Below, in pieces: positions 1 through 11,883 of a stretch of DNA of 64,000 nt. The translations under genes and the position numbers were made by a program. Source of the stretch: Entoloma clypeatum (Eukaryota > Basidiomycota > Agaricomycetes > Agaricales > Entolomataceae); contig OY751486.1 in the NCBI GenBank assembly GCA_963565915.1, positions 2,418,001-2,482,000 on the forward strand, given 5' to 3'. The stretch's first letter is position 1. Each line of letters starts with the position of its first letter. The notes beneath the pieces are model-generated. The model saw only the letters and a program-made list of their open reading frames with translations, did no database searches and had not been told where the DNA came from.

Positions 1-49
1 ATGTAATTCCCATAAAAAATGATCAATATATGATCAAATTACTCCAGGG

Positions 50-1294
50 ACTCATTGAATCAGTTTTGTGAGTATGTACAATAAATACAGTATTTTATAC
101 TTTAGTACTTGGTATTACCCCCCTTAGCTTTGATTACTGCCTCTACCCTTCTTGGCATACTTTCTATCAGGTTTTGACACACTTCTGGCCCTATATTATT
201 CCACACCTCTGCTGCTCTGTCCCAAATCTCCCAGACTCCCTTGGGTGGTGTTGGATATTCATTCAACTTCCTTTTAATATGAACCCAGAGGTGTTCAATA
301 GGATTGAGGTCGGGGGACTGTGCAGGCCAATCCAGCAGAGCAATATTCTTGCTGTCCATCCATTTTTTGGCCTTCTTGGAGGTGTGCTTGGGGTCATTGT
401 CCTGCTGAAAAATAATCTCCTCTTCAGAGATTCCACTCTCCTCCATGCTGGGCAGCAAATTGTCCTCCAAAATGGACACATAACTGATCAGCATCCATCC
501 TCCCCTCAACCTCTGCAAGTCTCCCCACACCTTCCCAACCCATACAACCCCAAACCATAATATTTCCTCCCCCAAACTTGACTGTGCCCTGAACCTCTCT
601 TTCAATAAGCCCCTCACCCTTCTTTTTCCAGACCCATTCCTTGACATCTGACCCAAACCTGTTGATTTTGGTCTCATCTGACCAAATGACCCTCTTCCAG
701 TCCTCCATTGTCCATTCCCTGTGCTTCATAGCAAATGCCAACCGCCTCTTCCGATGTATGGCCTTTGAGAAAGGTCTTTTCTTCCTTGTTACAGCCTTGA
801 ATTCATGTTTTCTGAGAACCCTTCTCACAGTTTCTGGGGAGACAGGATTGGAGATGACAGTGTTGATGTGTTTGGTAGCCTTCACAGCATTGGAGGCTCT
901 CCCTGAGGCGATTTGTGAAAGTATGTTTCATGTGTTGGTGGGAGGAAAGCTTGGATGGATGACCACCAGAAGAGAGATTGCGATGAGGAAGAAGATTCTG
1001 AAGCACTCTGGAGACAGTTGATTGGCTGACACCCAGGTTAGAGGCAATATGATGAGTGGAGTGACCATTGGAGGCCAGAGAAAGAATGTTTTCCTTGTGG
1101 GAAGAGGAGATAGGGCGCATGATTAATTATGGAGGCTGTTGAGGTTGGATTCTTCTTATACAACTTTCCTTGACAACCCATCAGGGTTCTATTCAAGTTC
1201 CATCAGTAAGTCATGACAACTGGTTATCATACAACCAGTGAAGCATTTGATTCTGATAATTGCCATAGGTACTCACAAAACTGATTCAATGAGT
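50..1294 (-). mobile_element. Tc1/mariner-family DNA transposon with 25-bp terminal inverted repeats
   Basis: Perfect inverted repeats bound the element: 50-74 reads ACTCATTGAATCAGTTTTGTG plus AGTA, and 1270-1294 is its exact reverse complement. The inside holds a broken DD34E transposase on the minus strand. Length about 1.25 kb and a single transposase gene fit the Tc1/mariner superfamily. I do not see a clean TA duplication directly at the repeat ends, so the true ends could lie a few bases outside. The frameshifted transposase makes this copy non-autonomous. Confidence 0.85.
102..1120 (-). pseudogene. Tc1-type transposase, two frameshifts
   Basis: Cut-and-paste transposase read in three successive minus-strand frames. 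The first (1120 to about 803) has a helix-turn-helix start with the motif HHIASNLGVSQSTVSRVL, which would bind the inverted repeats. The second (about 885 to 450) carries the first catalytic aspartate in VIWSDETK. The third (to 102) carries the second aspartate in FQQDNDPKHTS and the glutamate in SPDLNPIEHLW, with exactly 34 residues between them, the DD34E signature of Tc1 elements. The three catalytic residues are kept, so the gene seems recently disabled by two small indels near 830 and 500. A programmed frameshift is unlikely because two shifts are needed. Confidence 0.85.
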
Positions 1295-1840
1295 TGCTGA
1301 TTTAATTTAATCATATCTCCATGGATTCTGATCTAAATCATATGATTCCTTTATATTCTGAAAGCCCTGAAGTAGGGCTTTCAATTATATACCAAAGGTT
1401 TAATTCAATTGGTATTCTTTGCAGAGTTATCTTGAAGGTATTCAAAAAGCAACAAACATTGAATCAGTTTTGTGAGGCACTGTACATCTCCCCCAGGTGT
1501 TGAGAATTCCAAAGAGATCCAAAGGCTCCGTTGGAGCGAAAAAAAATTCTGTGTTTTGCACTGTTGTGACTTGTGGTGTGTCTTGCTGACCAATCTCTGG
1601 TGTGATGGTGCAATGCGCCAAGCGCCTTACTTGCTGATGTGTCTTGGACCAATGCTCCCTGAGCCTGACATGGTTCCCAAGGAAAACGATGCGCCATCCA
1701 ATAGTGATGGACCCTGATGTGTGTCTCCGATGAGCTATGATAAGCTCCTGATGTGTTTGATGGTGTTTCCCAGCATGGGAATGATTCTCTCCGTATGATG
1801 TTGTGGCAGTGTAGCTTCCCAATCATGTCGCTGTGCGATG
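1295..1840. other. No gene seen; contains an 8-bp hairpin and a stray transposon end
   Basis: AT-rich sequence with no convincing coding region. A perfect hairpin AAAGCCCT-GAAGT-AGGGCTTT lies at 1361-1381. A third copy of the Tc1 terminal repeat lies at 1457-1476. Confidence 0.5.
1457..1476 (+). repeat. Third, orphan copy of the Tc1 terminal repeat
   Basis: CATTGAATCAGTTTTGTGAG matches the left terminal repeat base for base, in the left-end orientation, 162 bp beyond the right end of the element. No second transposase follows it. Confidence 0.75.
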
Positions 1841-2012
1841 ATGTCGATATGTGGCTGTGTCCAATGATACAGCTCTGTGGCTGTGCAATGATATACTTCT
1901 TGTGGCTGTACGATAATGTCAATGTGTGGCTGTGCACTAATGTGCTTCTTGTGGCTGTGCACTGATACTCTTCTGTGGCTGTGCAGCTGAGGTAATCGGT
2001 GGCTGTGTAACT
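1841..2012. repeat. Degenerate minisatellite, unit about 22-31 bp around GTGGCTGTG
   Basis: The core GTGGCTGTG(C/T) recurs seven or more times at irregular spacing, usually followed by an AATGAT-like stretch and TTCTT. Long open frames here are by-products of the repeat and I do not call them genes. Confidence 0.6.
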
Positions 2013-2106
2013 TCTTTGATGCGCTCCTAGTAGCATAGAGCTTCGGCAGATGTTGGCAAGAGGTGGTGGCTCATTGTGAGCAATAGCGATGAGGAGTGTA
2101 AGTCTT

Positions 2107-2276
2107 CTGAACCGAGCGATGGCTCCAGGTCCCTTCCTGCTGTCCTTGATGACCTCCACAGGGTAATTCATTCCTGAACCGAGCAATGTGCTCCAGGTTC
2201 CTTCCTGCAGTCGTCGATGACCTGCACAGGGTAGTCCGTTCCTGAACCGAGCAATGTGCTCAAGGTTCCCTTCGTC
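2107..2276. repeat. 67-68 bp tandem repeat, about 2.5 copies
   Basis: CTGAACCGAGC starts at 2107, 2174 and 2242. Each copy continues with a CTCCAGGT(T)CC...GATGACCT(C/G)CACAGGGTA stretch. The third copy is partial. Confidence 0.75.
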
Positions 2277-2427
2277 CAGCTGGTCATTGCTGGCCCTGAC
2301 TCCAAGCATCGAGCTTGAGTCGTCTTGCCCTGGAAAGATCATCCAAGGGCTGAGCATTGTGCGTGCGTTCTTGACCTTGGTAGATAGCTCGTTCCTCTCC
2401 GAGTAAGCCTGATGAGATCTAGCAATA

Positions 2428-2885
2428 TGTTATGGTTGACAAACCCATGCAATGCTTAGGCAGAGAGGCTTAAGTAGCAAAGGCAGATACCAAGGTGATT
2501 GCTAGATCTGGGGAATACATGCAATGTATCTATCCTATATATACTAGAAGGTCGAGTCATCTAGATGACTCTAGAGCGGTTCTGGTCTGACTCCAGAAGC
2601 GGACCTGGAGTAGGTGTCTATGGTAACTGCTGCGGCATGAGTCAGAGTATCTAAGTATAGTCCAATAAGTAACACAATGTCAAGGATGTGTGAGAGTAAC
2701 CATCTAGATATGGTAATGATGACTATACTGTAGTGAGTAAGCGGAGGCCGGGGCCCGAATGATGTAAAAGTGAATAGTAAGCATGAAACCAATAGATAAG
2801 ATGAAACTGGCCATTAATCAGATAAGGCCTCTATGTCTTGTATCTTGTCCGAGCGATCAATGCCATGGATAGCGAATCCATAACA
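2428..2885 (-). mobile_element. Solo LTR (458 bp), same family as 54946-55404
   Basis: Begins TGTTATGG and ends CATAACA. It is the reverse complement of the 459-bp LTR at 54946-55404 over its whole length with few differences. No internal retrotransposon region adjoins it on either side. The flanking five bases (CAATA and CCGAT) do not match, so no target-site duplication is visible. Open frames inside are LTR noise. Confidence 0.85.
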
Positions 2886-3430
2886 CCGATGAATCAGATG
2901 CCACACCACATGCTAAAACCCCTGTAGAGCTGTGGAGTGCCCAAGATGAGTGACAGATACGTGGACGTGCACACCGTCAGCCACGGAAGCAGGTTGTCAA
3001 GTGTTACCATATACTTGCACATGAGACGGCAGACCCATTCCCTCGCCCGTGGAAAGCATGATGTCGTGGAGGCTTTCCTTCAGAACGAGAAAGGCAAAGG
3101 TGGGTCGATTAGTCCATTTTCCCAATCCGCTGCTTATTCATCTTTCAGACATGCTCGAGCTGTTCTCCGGAAAAAATGTCGCTGACCCTCAAGATAATTT
3201 TGATCTGATAAGATATCTTGCGCTTTGGAGCCCCCAATGCCTCCTCGTCCTACAGCTTCGGAGCCCTCGATGCCTCCTCACTTGCAAGGAGGGAGCTTGG
3301 AAAAATCAAACCAAGGACGTCTCTCGAAACTCCAACAATACCTGCTCTGGAAAAGGTCTTTCAGGTTCAGTAATACCAATCAACGGTTGATTGAGCAATG
3401 ACACGGATATACTTAAAGCTACTCGTGGAA
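2886..3430. other. No recognisable gene
   Basis: Short open frames only, none with a recognisable motif. The stretch lies between the solo LTR and the 3' end of the helicase gene and may contain decayed downstream sequence of that gene. Confidence 0.4.
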
Positions 3431-6400
3431 CTACGATACCCAATAGTCCATATCATCAAGCCTACTTCCTCTTGCAAGACAAAATGAGTGCATGGGCGTT
3501 GAGAATGTTGTTATCCTGCACCCTCTGTATGAATGCCCACCCTGTAAAGTCGTGCAAGCCCTCGTTCTGTTGCCACTTTCCTTCTCTGTCAAAACGGCTG
3601 CATATCTCAGCCTCCATCTTTTTCCAAAGTACATATATCATAGGACGTATGACGTCTTGTTGGTTGCAATTGCGCCCCATTGTTTTGCCGTGGACAGCCC
3701 CGATCTGCAGCAGAGAACTCGTGATGAGGACAGTCAGAAAAGCAGGAACAAGATGGACTGAACCTGAGGTTGGTAACATCGGAAACAGATACCCGAGACA
3801 GTTTGCACCTGCAACCTCCATTGAGCATAAGGCCCACCAGACCTAAAATTCTCCTCGGCAAAGGAACAGCGACGGCCGTAGTGGATCTGGTGATAATGAT
3901 CGCAACTCAAAATCCAACAAGCTGGACAGCGAGTATCCAACCCAGCGCCACTTGAAAGGAGTTGCATCTCATTCGCCCACAATTCCTCATACTCCTTGTC
4001 TAACGTCCCACCCATGTTGGTTGTGTCTCGGGACATTTTGGCTGCGATCAAGATTTGCATGCTGGGCTGCGCGGGGACAGCGATTTGGTTAGGTATCAGA
4101 ATAGACACCCTAGCTGCCTGGACAGGGATCACATTGGGTGGCAGAACAGGTGCGCGAGTCGTTTGAGCAGGGATTTGGTTGAGTGGTGGAATGGGCATGT
4201 TAGCTGCGTGGACTGAGGTCGCATGGGGTGGTGGAATGGGCGCGCTACTTGCCTGAGTTGATGGCCCCAAAATATCTTGCAGCATCTCCTTGAGGCGTTC
4301 TCGTCTCTGGATAAGAGTATCGTTAGCGACTCAGCGAGGTGAAGAACTACCACTACCATGGGTCTGTCACTCACAGAGCGTCCATCGGATCTAGGTACTG
4401 CCACCCCAGCGCTGTTGCTTTTTGAACTTTCAGAATCTGCTTTGGTGAGCTGCTGGACATCCGTATTGCAGGCGGCCCCCCGATTGCCAGGGTTCTGCCG
4501 GCCTAGAGCGCTCAAGTTTAAAGTTCCGCATCGCTTCCCAGTGCCATGGTGCTCACCTAGTCCGTTTTTGTCCGATGACCGAGTCATCATCCCTTGACAT
4601 CCAGAAGCGTCTGCAACGGTGGGAAAGGACATGCAAATATCACAAAGGGCAATGTTGAGGAGATCAAAGCAGGTTTGTGGCTCCATACCATCTACGACAC
4701 TCAGACTGCTTCGTTGGCATGTCTTGTTGCTGAGATAGTCCTGCATCTCAGTGGTCCCGATCTTGACGGTGTTCCAGAATGGCTTATGGCTTTGGAAAAT
4801 TGTTGAATATGCAAACCTGAGTTTTCTTCCCACGTGGCCAGATTCCTGGAGATAATTGATGATACTTTGTGGTTCTCCTAGACTGACCACGAACAGGACA
4901 GAGTCGTGATCGATTCCCGCCCCCATTGCAGTCGTCCCAACAATTACGGCCTTCGTCCCCACCCTCCACCGATCATTCGGATCTCCAATTCTGCCTTGGA
5001 GACGCCAGCATGGTAGTAGTCACAGCCGATTTCACCTGCAACGTATTCTGCGTCTGCCTTTGTCTGGCAGAATATGATGCCACGGAGATCGCCCTCTAAC
5101 GACTTCTGCACGTGGGTTATGTATTCTCGAACAGGTCGGCTGTTGCCCTGTGTAACATAGGACGAATCGAGGAGACTCGGATTGTTGGCCAGTCCAGAAG
5201 AAGGACGTGTTGCAAAGACTGAATACACTAGGTTTGGGCATATTGTCGGTTCTCGGATGATTCTTGTGCTGCTTGGATGGAGGTGGAAGGTCTTGAGCAC
5301 GTTCTGTGTCATAGATGGTAATAGTGTCACGGTTAGAACGATGAATGGAATTTGCGCATCCTGCAGGTTTCCGAGTGAGCGAAGCTTTTCTCAGTAATCG
5401 CCGTCTGTCACAGGGATGTGCCCTTTGTCAAAGACAACTTCAGACACTTGCTTTGTCCTGGATCCATGGAGGAGATATGTACGGAAGATATGTGCCTTGT
5501 TGCCTGCAGAGTCAGCAGAGACCAAAATGATGGATGCTTGGTAACTCTGAGTCGACGAACCCTGCCACACAATTGTCGGAATGTTGGCTTCGGAAAGGCG
5601 ACGTTGGAGGTCCTTTAGAAGGGCATTTAAGGGGACGACAATGACAATGGCCATCTTCGTCGCGGTGTTGCGGTAGTGAGGCAACATAAATAGAATCGAC
5701 TTCACTCTGCCAGTACCTAGAACAACGATGAGATCCGAGCAATACTGAGAGGCGAGTTGAACAGCGCAGGCTTGTCCCGGAGAACTGAACCGCGCCCCAG
5801 GGCCAAAGAGCCTTTGAAGCTCAGCATAGCGTTCTTTGTCAATCTTGACGTCAGCTATGCGGACAACCTCTGGTCCAAGTGTGGGCGCTGTGCGTGGGGG
5901 GTAGTTGGCTTCTGAGGGAGGGGTGGCCGCGACTGTTTTATGCATGATCTGGGGAGTTTTCTTGCCAGCGAAGGCGTAGCCTTCCACAATGCAATTGGCG
6001 ACATGAGGAAGCAGCGCCGATGCAAGCTGAGTTATGAAACCTGGTGATAGGAGGGTCACGGTGACGCCCGTGGATAAAGTACCGACCTCATTCAGTCGAG
6101 TTGAGGCACTGGGTGGCGGGATTGAATCAGTGAGCGTACAAGTAGCACGCGTATCTGGTTGAGGAGGGGGAACAGGGAATATAAGGCCATGCTGCATCTT
6201 GCTGACTGCGATCCACTTTTCTAAGTCATTGTCACCAACACCGCCGATGCTGGCGAAGTCGACAGCATAACGCTCAGCGACCTCATCGCCATGTCCACTC
6301 TGGGCATTGAGGGCATGAATTATAGGATCGTCATATGCGATGCCCCGGCAATGCTTGTGCATGATGCCGATTAGAAGGTGCTGGGTCTCTCACAGTCCCA

Positions 6401-9330
6401 TTGCATATCCAAGGCCATATTCGGCGGGAGACTGTCTTGTGATGGACCGGAGCACATTGGTAAAGTCGTCAGGTTCAAATAGGCCAGTGGGTCGAGCAAA
6501 CAAGAACATTTCCAACTCATGGGCATCTCTATCTTCACCCTGAGCCGGAGATTCCTCAAGTGCATCAATTGCGAAGGCGAAATGGGCCATCGTGGGCATA
6601 ACAAAAGCCATGTAAATAATGAAAAGGTCAGAGATCTGAGGGAATGCTGCGGCATATAACCTTCGGCTTTTCGGCATTTGTCTGTGTTTTGTTGTAAAAT
6701 GTCACTATATTTAAGAAACCTTTAAAAAAGTACAGTTGGCGCGTTTGGTGCCTCGTGTTCGTGATTGCAAGTGTTTGTAGTTCAGTACCTCGAGCCGGTT
6801 GACCAGCACCATAATGGGACAGAGCAAACAGTAGACCTGTAACTTTCTCACACTCCCTCAGCCATGCACGGATAGCGTCCCTGTTCCATTCGGTATGATT
6901 AGGGCTCGAGAGGTCGCGGAAGTGGAATCCACCGGTTTGGTGGAGGAGGTGCCTTAATAGTGTGTCACGGTGCTGCCAGAAGGGATTTCTGTGATCGCTC
7001 ACAAAGCCATACCCCACCGTTGTTGAGTTGCCGAGGTTGTCAACAATGTCTTGATAGTGGAAGACGGCTGTGGGGAGCAGCATACCACGGAGAACGCCAT
7101 CAATTAGCAGAGTACGGGTCTCCTTGTGGATGTTGTGGTACATGCTGCGGAATGCTGTGAGGGTGATCTTGTGGCCATCCAGGATTATTGTTTGCCCGTC
7201 GTCCTCCCAGATTAACTTGGGCAACCGCGGTGAATTGGCAACCAAATACGCCACAAAATGGGTCATCTCCATCAAGTATGTGAATAATGAGTGGCCCTCA
7301 TCGCGAATGAGTGCTGTTGTCTCCCTCACAATTCTGGAAGACAAGGGAATCATATATGTTAGACCATTAGTAGACCATCGAGAAAGATGTGTTTATTAGC
7401 TGACTGACCTATCGACCGGGGGATTGCCTTCACCCTCATAACCTGCTAATCGCACAGCAATCTTGTGCACAATAAACCCACGGAAGCACCACTTTAGGTG
7501 TGTGAGGGTGTTGTTGATATGTTTGGGTTCACAGACTCGACCCGAGAAAGAAACATTGTCGAACATGATAAAATGTCTGACGGGCAATTTCCTGATGTAT
7601 CTGTAATCCGAGGTGGAGCTTTGAGTAACTCCAACACCAAGTTGTGCATCATTTGGAGCACATCCTGTCCGGTTGATAAAGCTGTCTGCAGTTTCTCTGT
7701 TGCCTCGCGCACTGTGGGAAAAAACATGATTGATGTGTCCACTTCGTTGTTGACGACGCGGAGAGTGAATGCGATGAGCCGGGAAAATGTCCTCCAATAA
7801 GTTTCCAAGCTGCCTGAACCATCCATTGGAAGCCGGAATGGTCGGTTGGCAAGCTCTCTACAAACCAAGGTCAACAGCAAGAAAAGATCCAGTAGAAGGG
7901 GCATACCCGATCTTGGTCGTATTGACCCAACGGAGGGTGGTTGTCATCTTGGAGTTTCCCATCTCTCCTACAATGGTTCGCTTAGACTCTGCTATAACCT
8001 CCTTCAATTGAGCCATATCTGTCACGGAAACCCACCACGCGATATCAATTGGAGATAGACCATCTAACTCACTCATCCATTTGTATCGCGCAAGGAAGAT
8101 CGACAGTTGGGAGGAGTGTGCCGGCTCAGAGAGCTGTTGCGGAGCCATTGATTGGGCGTATCTCCGGAGTAAATTGTCGGCAACATCAAAAGTCTCGTCA
8201 TCAATAGACTCTGTCTGACCCGCGACCGAGAAAGGGATATTTGTTGTTAGGATGGGGTATTGTTTGTCATTGGAGTCGAAGAGTGACTGGACAGGGTGAG
8301 GATGAGGACCCAAGGCAGTAGTATGCCTCGTGCGGAGATGGCGAGTCATGGTCATACGAGATGTCATGCAGTGGTAGCAATCTGGGACAGGGCAAATATA
8401 CCCGTCGAACCGAGGGATCCCAGGGACAGCAGGGAAAGGCTGAGGGCTTCCCGGAATCGTGTTCTCCATGTGAAGTCCATACTGTGTAACCCATTTTTCA
8501 ACTTCCTCGGCCTCGATGGGGTTTGGATCATCATGGGGATGACCCTGGCGATGTTTTCTAAGCCGAACAGGCTGAACGGCAATTTGGCATGAATAACAGA
8601 TCACAATGCGGAGTGGTTTGTAGAAGATGAAGTTGTGGTTAAGAAGGACAATGTCGGGGTTGGTTGGTTTGATGGCTATGATATAGGTCTGGAATTTCTT
8701 TTTTGCTCGGTGGGGTGGGAACTCCTTGAGCAATGTTGTTGCCGGCTGTCATGCAGATTATGAGTGTATAGATTATGCGGGGGGAGGGAGGATGGGGCTG
8801 AGCTCACCAGGTTGATGTAGTGGTGCCACCGCCAGTCCCACATTATCTGATCCCAGTTCCCGCGTTGAGGCTGTGGTGACGTTCATGGCAAGTTATAGTC
8901 ATAAGCAAAACTAGCTCACCGTTCGCGTACGGATGGTCACTTATGCCGGGTCCACCAGCAGACTCTAGTTTGAAGATCAACAAGTAAAATCAATGATCGA
9001 ATGAGTATGACAATTACTGGTGCTGGCACCAGGTGCCGCTGACTCAGAGTCCTCAAGCTCTGGCTCCTCGGTTTTGTGGTGCTTGCATTTTTGCTTCAAG
9101 TTGCCCTGTTTTCAGTGACTCTCGAGATGACGGCGGGTCCTCTGGGATTCAATCAAGGACTCCCCGCAGACAGGACATGTGAAGGCTCCAGTAGTTTTGT
9201 CACGAGTGAGAGTTATACCCGAGGTGGTGACCGACGTGCTGTGGAACTGCTGTCTGTGGTATAACAGACGTTCCTTGGTACTAAATGCAAGCTCACAGAT
9301 GTTACAGATGGGTGGTGGTTGGGACATCTC
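3430..9330 (-). pseudogene. Decayed C2H2 finger - tyrosine-recombinase-like - RecQ-type helicase gene
   Basis: One multidomain gene read through many frames. 9327-9112 has two C2H2 fingers (CNICELAFSTKERLLYH..., FTCPVCGESLIE...). 8733-7858 has a further finger pair as in OrsD-type fungal proteins (CYSCQIAV...H, YICPVPDC...H). 7353-6240 resembles a tyrosine recombinase: ARGTEL at about 6790, a box-II-like stretch interrupted by TGA at 6390-6392, and SGHGDEVAERY ending at 6267. 6240-4129 is a superfamily-2 helicase of RecQ type: a damaged Walker A (VLGTGRVKS), a DEAH box turned to DKGH, RGIIFCQTKADAEY, GAGID, and QESGHVGR for the usual QESGRAGR. The end (4285-3462) is Cys-rich (CPACWILSC, CFRCY). 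Frameshifts, stops and damaged ATPase motifs show it is dead. Such helicase genes are often multicopy and subtelomeric in basidiomycetes. Confidence 0.75.
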
Positions 9331-11390
9331 TGGAGGAGAAGATTATACTATGGCTTCTCGGTCACCACCAGGCTCAGTATATAACTTATCACTATTTGTC
9401 GAGTCGAGATGTCTCAGAGTCAATTACCTGCATATCATCTGCCATTAGGTTTGAAGTCCTGCTGGTTGAGATTCATTTCACACCGCAGTCACTGCACGAA
9501 GCCAGAGTATGTTTGTGAGGCAGACACTGCCCGAATACCATGCATCCTCATCGAGGTGACTCCAGAGCTGTTCAAACAGTCTCTCTAATTTCTGATACTG
9601 ATCGTTATGAAACAACTCCAGTTCATTCATTAACCCGCATGCAATCATACTGTATAGGGTCAGGCAGGAAAGTAGATAATTTACTACGCAACCCCGGGCC
9701 CCCATGTCACATACAAGATGAAACGGTAAATATATCTATCGTTGTGATTGCATGCGCGAACACCACATGTGTGTGACGTTGTTCAAGAATTGACGTGTAC
9801 GTGTCATCCATGCTACGTTTGCAGGAGTTCGTTCCTGTGAGAACCTGTTTCATCAAGTTCGTGGTCTCAGGATCAATTAATCCAGCGATTCAGACATCAA
9901 GATTTATGTATCAAGAGTAAAATGAACCCTGCATGTGCCACGGGTTTGTCCCCCATCCGCAAATATGCACGATGCGGCTGGGCAATGGATTTTGTCCCTG
10001 AAAGATCTGTGGCTGCTATCGGCATGGGTGGGGGAGAGGTAAGCGTGTTTGAGAATCCATCCGAAGAAATCTTTTTATAAAAAACCTGGTATATTTACAT
10101 AGGTACCATGCCGCAAGTGACAATCTCTATCCTCATGTCAACCCAAAATTCCTGCCAACAAAGTCAGTCATGGCTTGTGCACGACTCACCTCATGAAGTT
10201 GTGTCACTGCCATATGGTGGATGGACACGAAGGGGCCCATGATCCTGCTAGTTAGTCAGTATTAAAAACATAATGAAATTTCCCCCAAAAAAAGGACGAT
10301 GCCATGGGGCACCGACATCGGCGTCGGCGCCCTGACAGCGTGAAAGGCGTGATGGGGGCCTGTGGCTGGCGGGGCCATTCGGATGGTTGTCCGCTGGTGT
10401 TATCTTGGGGTCACGAGGTCGTTTTTGGTCACTTGACGCAGATCCATTGATACGGCGCGTCAATCTCCCGACCTGCCCTCCCCTTCCAACAACCCTCTTC
10501 TCTTGTCTCATGTTGCGGTTGGTGGGACCTGGAGCACGTTGATGATAACCCGAGAAGTTCACACAGATACGCATATAGCAGTGACTGTATTAAAAACTCA
10601 CTGCGGCCATGCATAGATATCCCTCTGATCAGGCACGCTCTATATCCCCCAAAGGCGGCAACGCGTCCACAGCTGAAGGGGGCAGTGGAAAGAAGAAGAC
10701 CCAATTCCAATTCCAGTTGGCGAAGATCTTGTTTGAAGGGCATGAGAAATATGGCGGGGTCTTTGCGTGTGTATTGGTAGGGACGAACTTCGACGGTATG
10801 TCACCACTATCCTGAAGAACTGGTGCCGTACTTTCTTGCATCTGATAGCATGAAAATTGTAACGAGGTTGCATATCCCGGAGATGGGAGAAACAGGAGCA
10901 GGTTTGCACACAAGTGAGATTGATATGAGCCTGGACAATGCTTTGACAAACAAATGGGGTGAGTAGCAACTTGAACGTTTCACACTAATTAGTAACCCCA
11001 CCTCGTCAATGACAACAACAGATGGGATGACTGCACCGCACCTCCCACCTCAGGTCATTGATGACCACGCAACACGGCTCACCACTGCACTCTCACCTCA
11101 TTGGCGTATGCCTACTCTTGATAATATGCCTTTCCTGCAGTCGAAGAGATGCCAATGAGGCTCGGCCCAGGCTGTGAGGCTCTCTGCTCTCTCTCTCTCT
11201 CTCTCCCTTGGTCCACGATGTAGATGTTGTACTCCCTCGTAAACATCAATATCTCGCGTCTGGATGCCCACCCTCTGGTCCTCAAGACTTGGCCATTCTT
11301 GCCTCGCCCTTGTCGCTGGACTTTCCCCACTGTGAATCGTTCATTCCCCCCCTACGCCCCGCCCATTCAGTTAGTCTATTTCTTCCCTGG
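9331..11390. other. Mostly non-coding; one possible small ORF at 9478-9705 (-)
   Basis: The 75-residue minus-strand frame 9705-9478 contains an ordinary-looking stretch (KLERLFEQLWSHLDEDAWY) that may be a gene relic, but I cannot assign it. The rest shows no motif. Confidence 0.35.
11184..11207. repeat. CT microsatellite
   Basis: Run of CT dinucleotides with one interruption. Confidence 0.8.
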
Positions 11391-11534
11391 CCTTTCTCAC
11401 ATACTGACTATTCTATTGTTTGAGCACCTTCTCAACTGTCCTGAACCTCTCTCTCACCCAGGAAACACCCGCCCCTCGCCTCCTATCGCCTATGCCCACC
11501 CTTCCTCATTTAACGGATATGCCCATCCTTTCCG

Positions 11535-11883
11535 AGAGAGTCGTGCATATGACAGGAAGATACCACTCTGCTGTGACCACCTACAAATATGTCATTGACG
11601 TCCAGCCCGATGATCGATTTGGTTGCATGGCTGACATTGGCTGGACCACTGGACACACATATGCCACTTACCTTCTCGCCGCCTCTCACCGTTCTCACTA
11701 TACAACGATCCAGGTACATATTGACGGCCCTCGCCAATGGCATCATAACCATGATGTTTGACTCCACTCCCATCTACCCTACACTTCGCGCTACTGGCAA
11801 ACCATTGAAAAGCACAAAATCACCCAGTTCCACTCCGCTCCCACCGCCATATGGCTTCTCCGTCGCCTTGGCGCGCACGCGTT
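11535..11883 (+). pseudogene. Acetyl-CoA synthetase fragment
   Basis: Internal part of an AMP-forming acetyl-CoA synthetase (acetate + ATP + CoA to acetyl-CoA). Signatures in order: [32 protein letters not shown] (11600-11660), then after a frame change [16 protein letters not shown] (about 11733-11785), then another frame change [20 protein letters not shown] and WLLRRLG (11790-11870). These match the family's conserved ADIGWITGHTY, FEGTPxYP and KxTxFYTAPTAIR blocks. Roughly 110 of about 670 residues are left. A stretch at 11662-11715 may be a degraded intron. The adenylation core before it and the C-terminal lid domain are not found nearby, so this is an isolated fragment and not a functional gene. 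Confidence 0.75.

Noticed and set aside
1361..1381. AAAGCCCT/AGGGCTTT hairpin as a terminator or Helitron end
   Set aside because: Single short hairpin, no CTRR end, no gene before it; bacterial-type terminators do not apply in a fungus.
2571..2792. 73-residue open frame, also found at 55040-55261
   Set aside because: It lies wholly in both copies of a solo LTR; shared because the LTRs are homologous, not because it is a gene.
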